From Leptospira sp. (GTDB lineage Bacteria > Spirochaetota > Leptospiria > Leptospirales > Leptospiraceae), in NCBI GenBank assembly GCA_021413405.1, contig JAIOQL010000457.1:1-21189 (forward strand): 21,189 bases of DNA. The letters run 5' to 3'. Position 1 is the first letter of the stretch, and each line of letters begins with the position of its first letter. This document shows positions 15,625-21,189 of this stretch, piece by piece. Made by a program: the position numbers and the translations under genes. The notes beneath the pieces were generated by a model. That model searched no databases and was not told where the DNA came from. It saw nothing but the letters and a program-made list of their open reading frames with translations.

Positions 15625-17349
15625 ATGTCAGAAGAAGAAAAACTAAATATATTAACCAAAAAGCTAAATTCCATTGAACAGGAATTAGCTTCTCTCAGAA
15701 ATGAAATTCATTCATTCCGTTCTGAAAAAAAAGATCCGGCTATAAAACCTGTTTCCATTCAAACGAAACCTGCGGTAGCTCCCGTTCAAATACCAAAACG
15801 AAAAGTAATCAACCCGGAGGCTGAATTGCTTCTAGGCGGAAATATTATTGGTAAATTTGGACTTGTAACTATTATTCTTGCAAGTGCCTGGTTCATAAAA
15901 TTTGCGTTCGATCACAGGTGGATCAATGAATCCGGCAGAATTTACATTGGAATGACTATAGGATTCGGTATCAGTATCATTGGTGTATATCTCGCTTCGA
16001 AAAAATTTCGCATATTGCCTGAATCCATTTTTGGAACCGGAATTTCTATATTATATCTCAGTATTTTTGGGGGATATTACTACTACAATCTGATTGGAAC
16101 AGAAGAAACGTTCATCATGCTTGTTATCCTGAGCCTCGGGACTTCAATCATAGCATCAAACAATGGCCAGCAAATATTATATATTTTTGGAATTGCAGGA
16201 TCCATCGTTTCACCTGTTCTGATGTCCTCCGGAGAAAATTCATACAGGTTCCTGTTTACTTACATGACTGCAGTGAATCTGCTTTTTTTATATGCCAGCA
16301 GAAAAAATTCCTGGAGCATATCTCCATTCTTATTGGTTGCAAGCAATGTGATCGTCTTTTCTACATGGGCATCGATAAATCTTGTGCGTAGCAGTTTCGC
16401 ATTTCCTTTTATTTTCCTTTCTTTTTTCCTTGCAATTTTTCTTTTCCGGGAACTGGTTCTAATGCCGTTACTCAGAAAAAAAACTTCCGACGACAGCATT
16501 GTGATGGTTATTCTGACGCTGCTTTCCTACGTTTCTTTGGCCTACTGGACTGTGAATAAATTTCATCCGAATCTCACTTCACATTTTTTCCTTTTTCTTG
16601 CTTTTGTTCTGATCGGATTCATTGAACTGTTCGACCGCAAGGGAATTGTTCCTATTGAAAAACAAAACTCCGGAACAAAACTAATGAAAACAATTTTGCT
16701 TATTTCCTGGGTTGCCGTTTTCTTTGCCGCTATTTCTGATTTTTCCGAAGGAAACTGGCTGACTCTTTCCTGGATTTTATTTGCTGCCTCAGTATCTGTG
16801 ATGGGCTCCATAGACCGTAACCGGATTTTCATTCTGATCTCTTTGCTTCTCTGGATGCTTTCATTGGGAAGATTATTCTTTGTTGAGAGCCTGGAGAATG
16901 CAGATTATATTTTTCTTTTTAATCCCCGCTTTGCACTTTTTTTTCTGGCCTCTGCCTTCCTCCTTCTTGTTTACCATCTTCAGAAAACAAATCCTCTTCA
17001 TTCATTTATGCGCGGTTTTGTTTTTGCGGCATTGTTTTCAATCATTGTGGGAACTCTTGTTGAAAACAGATACCTTGTCCGGAATCTGCATTATAGAAAT
17101 CTGGGATATTCCTACGTGCTCGCCTTCTATGCAGCTGCAACACTAATCCCCGGTTTCATTTTATCGTACAAATCATTCCGGATCAGTGGAATGGCAGTGA
17201 TAGGAATACTCCTACTGAAACTTTATCTTTATGATATCTGGACAATGAGTCTCCTCGTCAGGATTATTGCAGCTTTCAGTCTCGGTGGCGGGCTCGTCCT
17301 TCTCAGTTTTGTTTATCAAAAATATAAAAACAAGGTGACGGACACATGA
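15625..17349 (+). CDS. DUF2339 polytopic membrane protein
   Basis: A 574-residue integral membrane protein of unknown function. Residues 1-40 are a charged coiled coil (EEEKLNILTKKLNSIEQELASLRNEI), then a Pro/Lys-rich linker. From about 68 the DUF2339 pattern begins: LLGGNIIGKFG, then FIKFAFDHRWINESGRIYIG and ESIFGTGISILYLSIFGGYYYY. Many hydrophobic segments follow, about fifteen, to the C-terminus. The family is often longer (600-900 residues). The ATG at 15625 has only a weak GAAAAG site. Its stop overlaps the start of the next gene by 4 nt, and DUF2339 genes are known to sit beside DUF3999 genes, so the two products probably act together in the cell envelope. Their role is unknown. Confidence 0.85.
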   Translation: MSEEEKLNILTKKLNSIEQELASLRNEIHSFRSEKKDPAIKPVSIQTKPAVAPVQIPKRKVINPEAELLLGGNIIGKFGLVTIILASAWFIKFAFDHRWINESGRIYIGMTIGFGISIIGVYLASKKFRILPESIFGTGISILYLSIFGGYYYYNLIGTEETFIMLVILSLGTSIIASNNGQQILYIFGIAGSIVSPVLMSSGENSYRFLFTYMTAVNLLFLYASRKNSWSISPFLLVASNVIVFSTWASINLVRSSFAFPFIFLSFFLAIFLFRELVLMPLLRKKTSDDSIVMVILTLLSYVSLAYWTVNKFHPNLTSHFFLFLAFVLIGFIELFDRKGIVPIEKQNSGTKLMKTILLISWVAVFFAAISDFSEGNWLTLSWILFAASVSVMGSIDRNRIFILISLLLWMLSLGRLFFVESLENADYIFLFNPRFALFFLASAFLLLVYHLQKTNPLHSFMRGFVFAALFSIIVGTLVENRYLVRNLHYRNLGYSYVLAFYAAATLIPGFILSYKSFRISGMAVIGILLLKLYLYDIWTMSLLVRIIAAFSLGGGLVLLSFVYQKYKNKVTDT

Positions 17350-18620
17350 AAAAATTTTCCGTAACAGCACTGCTTTTTTTTGGATCCCTGCTAAGCGTTA
17401 GCGTTAACGAAACGATGGCTGATGATGCGAGAACGAATGGATTCAGATATTACAAAGGAATTTCCGGATCAGATAAAATTGATCCCGCGTCCAAAGAACC
17501 TCAATATGGCAGGTTTCTGATTGACGAAGAAATTTCGCGATATTCAGGCTCCAATGACAGAAGAATTGTTTTCAACGGAAAACTGCTTCCTTTTTTTACA
17601 AGAGAAGCATTGAAAACGGCAGGAAAAACCGGCCAGAAAATTCCAAAAATTATTTTCAATGAAGTCAGGGAAAATAAGAGAGTTTATGTTCTAAAATTGC
17701 CTGATCTTGCTGATGATCTGGAATATTCCGAACTTTCGGTTACAAACGAAGGCCAGTATGAAACGACAGTAAATGTTTCTTTCAGCAACAACCCCGACTA
17801 CTGGGAAAACTCTGAAATAAAATCTATCTACCGGTACGCAGGCGATGTTGCGAATTCTTCCGGTAAAATTCAATTCTTCTCCGGAAAATATTCATATATC
17901 CGTCTTGAATTTGATTCCAAAGAAGAATTTTTTTTCCCTCATTTAACATATTCTCCGGTTAAAGAGCAGATGGAATACAAAACTGAAATAGCATTGTCAG
18001 ATCTCAAAAAGTCTTCGGACGGTGACAGTAAAGCCACAATATATTATTTCGATAATCCTCTATCAAAGCCCTTTCGGAGAATCGTTCTTCAATTCAAAGA
18101 AGAAAGATTCAAAAGGAATATTGAAATTGCCTACAAAGACGGTAGGAAGAATTATGTGAACCTGGTAAATTCGGTTATTGAAAAGAAAAAATCGGATAAG
18201 ACCGGAAAAAGCATTTTTCTTACACAAACAGTTCATTCACCTCTGAAATTAACAATTATGGATGGGGACGATTCTCCGCTGACTTTAAATTCCTTCGAAG
18301 CTTTTTCTCCAGTGGAAGAAATTATTTTTCAATTGCCTCCGCTTGATCCAATCCCGGAGAAAACAGAGTTCAGAATCTACTACGGAAACAAATATGCATA
18401 TTACCCGGAATTTGATTTCCAGAAGACTTTGGAAGAAAATCCGAGGCTGATCAATTTCAGTTCCGGGGAGCACACTACCAACGAAAAATTTTCGTATTCA
18501 ATCACGGAACCCCCGCTTTCTTCATGGATCATCCGGATTGTATTCCTGCTCGGAGTCGGGGCAATCTCATTTCCTGCCTACCGGGTTTTCAGGAAATATT
18601 CAAAAGAAGCAACCTTGTAA
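17346..18620 (+). CDS. DUF3999-like exported protein with C-terminal membrane anchor
   Basis: A 424-residue protein resembling DUF3999. The N-terminus is a signal peptide (MKKFSVTALLFFGSLLSVSV, cleavage likely near TMA-DD). A long beta-rich extracytoplasmic region follows. FRIYYGNKYAYYPEFDFQ near residue 340 is the conserved C-terminal piece of the family. A single hydrophobic segment (WIIRIVFLLGVGAISFPAY) and a basic tail end the protein, giving a large outside domain and a short cytoplasmic end. It overlaps the DUF2339 gene by ATGA, so translation is coupled. No function is established for the pair. The product name is supported mainly by gene order plus the C-terminal motif. Confidence 0.75.
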   Translation: MKKFSVTALLFFGSLLSVSVNETMADDARTNGFRYYKGISGSDKIDPASKEPQYGRFLIDEEISRYSGSNDRRIVFNGKLLPFFTREALKTAGKTGQKIPKIIFNEVRENKRVYVLKLPDLADDLEYSELSVTNEGQYETTVNVSFSNNPDYWENSEIKSIYRYAGDVANSSGKIQFFSGKYSYIRLEFDSKEEFFFPHLTYSPVKEQMEYKTEIALSDLKKSSDGDSKATIYYFDNPLSKPFRRIVLQFKEERFKRNIEIAYKDGRKNYVNLVNSVIEKKKSDKTGKSIFLTQTVHSPLKLTIMDGDDSPLTLNSFEAFSPVEEIIFQLPPLDPIPEKTEFRIYYGNKYAYYPEFDFQKTLEENPRLINFSSGEHTTNEKFSYSITEPPLSSWIIRIVFLLGVGAISFPAYRVFRKYSKEATL

Positions 18621-18713
18621 GATCAGTTCGGAAATCTTTTTACATTGGCTGGTCAGAACCTGGACTCATTCTCAGATAGATTCAAGGCTCTCAGATAAAG
18701 ACCTGCGTCCCAA

Positions 18714-18743
18714 TTGACATAATTTCAATAAATGCCCTATTAT
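18714..18743 (+). promoter_or_regulatory. Strong sigma-70-like promoter, distal
   Basis: TTGACA (perfect), an 18-bp spacer, TATTAT (5 of 6). The expected start near 18750 lies about 200 nt before the next start codon, implying a long leader or a separate small RNA. Confidence 0.6.
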
Positions 18744-18890
18744 TCTGCTGGATTAGAACGAATTAGAGCAAATTTCTTTTTCCTGGATCATCGGTTTAAT
18801 ACTTAACTTCAATTTTTAACACAATAGAGTATTTATACCTGAGAGTTCCTTTTTCCCGGCAACAAATGATTCACTATTATCACTTTTTTC

Positions 18891-18919
18891 TTGACATCAA
18901 AAAACAAGCAGCCCAAAAT
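18891..18919 (+). promoter_or_regulatory. Sigma-70-like promoter, proximal to the lipoprotein gene
   Basis: TTGACA (perfect), a 17-bp spacer, CAAAAT (4 of 6). It would start transcription about 25 nt before the ATG at 18950. A GAGG ribosome binding site sits at 18937-18940. Confidence 0.55.
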
Positions 18920-18949
18920 ACAGGGATTATTTAATTGAGGATATTAAAA

Positions 18950-19909
18950 ATGAATAGAAGATTACTTTCCGGTGCGGTTGCTTTTGCAATTGTTATTGGT
19001 TTATTTGCAAATTGCTCATCCAAGAAAAAAGACGATAGCAGCACAAACCTGCTCCTTTTCTTCCTATTGGATCAACTGAGTGGAAACTGTGCTTCAGTTA
19101 CCAAATCGACTGGTGGAACTGTATACTCTGCCACCGGGCTGACTGTTCCAAAAGGTGGTTGCAATGCTTCGACATTACAGACAGGACTTTATACAATCGA
19201 TCCTGCTACAGCCGTCACAGCAGTTGGAACCGGATATGATGCTCTGAAGGCTGTTTATGATGCAAATTCTTCGAGCTGCTCAGCTTTGAGTACAGCTGTA
19301 ACGAATTCAAAAAATGCAGTCACTACAACGACAGTAACAGCTCAACAAACCGCGCTCACAAGTGGGAACACAGGATGCACTACAGTTGGTAGCGGCAGGC
19401 TTGATTCCGGGAAAATGTCGAATGTTTTCATTTGCAAAGATACTGCGAGTGTCACTGCAGTTAAAGCGTTATCGTCCTATATTACAACAAGCAGTGTTGC
19501 AACAGACATGGCGACGAGCTTAGCTGATCTCAAAACGGCTGCAACAAGTGGCACATCAACAACTGGATTTACAGCTTCAGCAATTGCTGCGATGAAAGCC
19601 TATGGCCCAACTGAATTAGCTGTATTCTCCGGAGCCAACTATAACGCCTGGATTACAGCTATTCTCAACAGTGGTGTACCTTGTGCAAAAGTAATTGCAG
19701 CGGATGCTTCTTTAAAATCAGTTTTGGCCTCTGTTTATGGGGGATCATTACCTACTGCAACTCCATTAACTACAACTGATGGCGCAGCAGTTACTGCAGT
19801 TGTAACTACCAGCTTAAAATGCGGTTATGGATCAGGCTTTACAGCCGTTCCAGCAACTGGTCTTGGAACTGCAAGTGCAGCCTGCCCTTCAACATACACA
19901 CAATTCTGA
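18950..19909 (+). CDS. Leptospira-type surface lipoprotein, Thr/Ala/Ser-rich
   Basis: A 319-residue lipoprotein of unknown function. The open frame extends back to a TTG at 18935, but the ATG at 18950 is preferred because GAGG lies 9 nt upstream and it gives a normal signal peptide ending in the lipobox LFANC (Cys21). A SSKKKDDSSTN polar run and the hydrophobic patch LLLFFLLDQL follow. The mature part is rich in Thr, Ala, Ser and Gly with about nine scattered Cys, several likely to pair. The layout recurs in the partial gene at 20962 (K/D/N run, hydrophobic patch, later a GTxYS motif), so the two look like members of one family. A clear terminator follows. No enzymatic motif is visible. Confidence 0.85.
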   Translation: MNRRLLSGAVAFAIVIGLFANCSSKKKDDSSTNLLLFFLLDQLSGNCASVTKSTGGTVYSATGLTVPKGGCNASTLQTGLYTIDPATAVTAVGTGYDALKAVYDANSSSCSALSTAVTNSKNAVTTTTVTAQQTALTSGNTGCTTVGSGRLDSGKMSNVFICKDTASVTAVKALSSYITTSSVATDMATSLADLKTAATSGTSTTGFTASAIAAMKAYGPTELAVFSGANYNAWITAILNSGVPCAKVIAADASLKSVLASVYGGSLPTATPLTTTDGAAVTAVVTTSLKCGYGSGFTAVPATGLGTASAACPSTYTQF

Positions 19910-19937
19910 ATAAAATTTAGATTGCTGTAATTTGGAG

Positions 19938-19966
19938 AAAGCCGCTCAGAAATGGGCGGCTTTTTT
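19938..19966 (+). terminator. Intrinsic terminator after the lipoprotein gene
   Basis: AAAGCCGCTC pairs with GGGCGGCTTT (10 bp, one G-T pair) around a 6-nt AGAAAT loop, with a T-run to 19966. It lies 28 bp after the stop codon. Confidence 0.92.
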
Positions 19967-20044
19967 ATTGCCTGAGATTTTGCATGGGAATGTAAATTCC
20001 AGAGAATTACTCCGCAAGAATAATTACAAATTTACGTTAACATA

Positions 20045-20743
20045 CTAAAAACTGATACTGATAATTGATTTCCATCTTTCTTCTTTGATCAGTTCAGGAT
20101 GCAAAACAAAAGAATTTTCTTTTCCCAAAGACATTGTCTCTAATTCAAATTTCTTTTTTGCATGAAGATGCTGAAATGCTTCCCTGATTTTGTCCGGGTT
20201 GACTGAAACTCTATCGGGAATTCCATCTTTATTAGAATCAATTTCTATCCGATCAGCCGGAAAAAGCCATGCATCTGTTTTTCCGTCTTTGTCTGTATCA
20301 ATTTCGATTCTCGCGATGTGTCCGCTAACCACTTTTGGCTTTGCTTCTTTGTTAAAATATGCCTTTGTTTCCAGAAACCCGTCCCCATCTTCGTCGCTAA
20401 ATTCAACTAATTTGATATTTCCAGGACCATACCAGGTTTTTGATTTCGCAGCACCGTTTTTGGATATCTGGTTAAATACGACCTGGCTTTCTTTTTCTTT
20501 ACCGGGTTCACCAACGACCCATGAAAGATCTTCAAATTTTCCGTCTTTGTCTTCATCGGTTGCAATTAGAATTCCAAGGGAACCGTCTTTCAACGATATC
20601 ATATAATTATCGATCTTTCCATCCTGGTTGCTGTCGAGCTCCAGAAATGAAGTATACTTTTCTCCACAATTCGTAAAAACAAGAAAGATTAGAAAAAGCG
20701 GGTTTCTAATAAATTTGAAGATTCTACTGAACATGTAATTCAT
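20045..20743 (-). CDS. Lipoprotein with five DxDxDG calcium-binding-type loops
   Basis: A 232-residue predicted lipoprotein with signal peptide and lipobox FTNC (Cys26). Five acidic loops resemble EF-hand, dockerin or thrombospondin type-3 calcium sites: DSNQDGKID (37-45), DEDKDGKFE (63-71), DEDGDGFLE (117-125), DTDKDGKTD (149-157) and DSNKDGIPD (169-177). Between them are short beta-like stretches, so the fold may depend on calcium. No enzymatic motif is seen. The ATG at 20743 is chosen for the AGGA 7 nt upstream; Met4 is a poorer alternative. The gene converges on the plus-strand lipoprotein gene upstream and is divergent from the one at 20962. The biological role is unknown. Confidence 0.82.
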   Translation of the reverse strand: MNYMFSRIFKFIRNPLFLIFLVFTNCGEKYTSFLELDSNQDGKIDNYMISLKDGSLGILIATDEDKDGKFEDLSWVVGEPGKEKESQVVFNQISKNGAAKSKTWYGPGNIKLVEFSDEDGDGFLETKAYFNKEAKPKVVSGHIARIEIDTDKDGKTDAWLFPADRIEIDSNKDGIPDRVSVNPDKIREAFQHLHAKKKFELETMSLGKENSFVLHPELIKEERWKSIISISF

Positions 20744-20961
20744 AAATTTTTCCTTCGAATAATACCTGATAATTAATAAAAAACTATAGGAGAAAATCAG
20801 GCGAGAATAAATTTACGGATTCGTTAATTCGTTTGAAAAATGCCGTTCTTACCCTGGAGAGTATCATTGATTTCTACGCGGATGCAAACCGACTTATATG
20901 GATTGAAAATAAATTACATGGCAGGAATCAGTGCATGTTAATTTACATATAAGAGGATTTT

Positions 20962-21189
20962 ATGAAAAAAATATTTTCGACCGCTGTCATGATTGGCATG
21001 ATAGCAACGGCTTTACTTACAGTGAACTGTGCTAAAGACAAAAAAAATAACACGAATGTTTTGGGTGCACTATTTCTTTTAATCAGTGCAGAACTGCAAA
21101 AAGTCGGAGTCCCGGCTTGCGGGCAACTTTCTTTGGGAGATTCTTTAAACGCAGATCCTTCTTCTAAGGGAACTACTTATTCCAACATT
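20962..21189 (+). CDS. Leptospira-type lipoprotein, N-terminal part (cut by window end)
   Basis: The first 76 codons of a lipoprotein, open to the window edge. The ATG at 20962 has AGAGG 5-6 nt upstream. The signal peptide MKKIFSTAVMIGMIATALL ends in the lipobox LTVNC (Cys23). AKDKKNNTN and a hydrophobic patch LGALFLLI come next, then a Cys (VPACGQ) and KGTTYSN. This order of features parallels the gene at 18950 (KKKDDSSTN, LLLFFLL, GNC, GGTVYS), suggesting paralogues. The function is unknown. Confidence 0.85.
   Translation, partial: MKKIFSTAVMIGMIATALLTVNCAKDKKNNTNVLGALFLLISAELQKVGVPACGQLSLGDSLNADPSSKGTTYSNI

Larger units (their letters stand above)
18621..18949. other. Intergenic region carrying two tandem promoter candidates
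   Basis: No coding frame of note. It contains the two TTGACA promoters listed separately at 18714-18743 and 18891-18919. No T-tailed hairpin ending the DUF2339/DUF3999 transcript was found. Confidence 0.5.

Noticed and set aside
15426..15674. Minus-strand frame of 82 codons in the divergent intergenic region
   Set aside because: It overlaps the start of the DUF2339 gene, has no ribosome binding site that I can see, and its Phe/Ser-rich product resembles no family. It is the antisense shadow of AT-rich DNA.
18935..18949. Upstream TTG start for the lipoprotein gene
   Set aside because: The GAGG ribosome binding site overlaps this start and serves the ATG at 18950, which also gives a more typical signal peptide.
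1..21189. Mobile element, prophage, defence island or CRISPR array
   Set aside because: No transposase, integrase, phage structural gene, Cas gene, terminal inverted repeats or spaced direct repeats were found. Genes are ordinary housekeeping and envelope types in long co-directional runs.

Overview
The window looks like chromosomal DNA of a spirochaete of the Leptospira group. This is inferred from the moderately AT-rich composition and from several lipoproteins of leptospiral style: a short signal peptide, a lipobox ending in Cys, a Lys/Asp/Asn run, then a short hydrophobic patch. An alternative (non-classical) GlmU also fits. No species can be fixed from sequence reading alone. I see no phage, insertion sequence, CRISPR array, tRNA or rRNA.

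Layout. (1) Positions 1-3525, all minus strand, are a nitrogen block: a sigma-54-like promoter, amtB copy 2, glnK, two tandem terminators, amtB copy 1, then a second glnK cut by the window start. The two glnK starts are identical over at least 129 bp, although the two Amt proteins are clearly different. (2) Positions 3838-11603, minus strand, are a run of six closely spaced genes read as glmM, glmS, alternative glmU, an alpha/beta hydrolase, a methylcrotonyl-CoA-carboxylase-type carboxyltransferase beta subunit, and (after 57 bp) a DUF5683-like envelope protein. A good sigma-70-like promoter precedes glmM, and the leader between it and the glmM start can fold into a hairpin. (3) Positions 11594-15175, minus strand, encode a 1193-residue lipoprotein with a six-bladed NHL beta-propeller and LamG-type domains. 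(4) Positions 15625-18620, plus strand, are an overlapping DUF2339/DUF3999 membrane-protein pair. (5) Positions 18714-21189 are a surface-lipoprotein area: two related Leptospira-type lipoproteins on the plus strand (the second cut by the window end) around a minus-strand lipoprotein with five calcium-binding-type DxDxDG loops.

How the genes fit together. AmtB and GlnK form the ammonium channel and its PII gatekeeper, and here the module is duplicated. GlmS, GlmM and alternative GlmU together make UDP-GlcNAc from fructose-6-phosphate for peptidoglycan and lipid A. The hydrolase and carboxyltransferase downstream are probably co-transcribed with them but have no obvious biochemical link. The rest is mainly envelope or surface protein.

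The points most worth a second look are the recent exact glnK duplication with its apparent direction of copying, the hairpin leader of the glm operon, the complete UDP-GlcNAc operon with a non-classical GlmU, and the propeller/LamG lipoprotein whose first LamG domain appears shortened at both ends. I did not find a convincing wholly new system.
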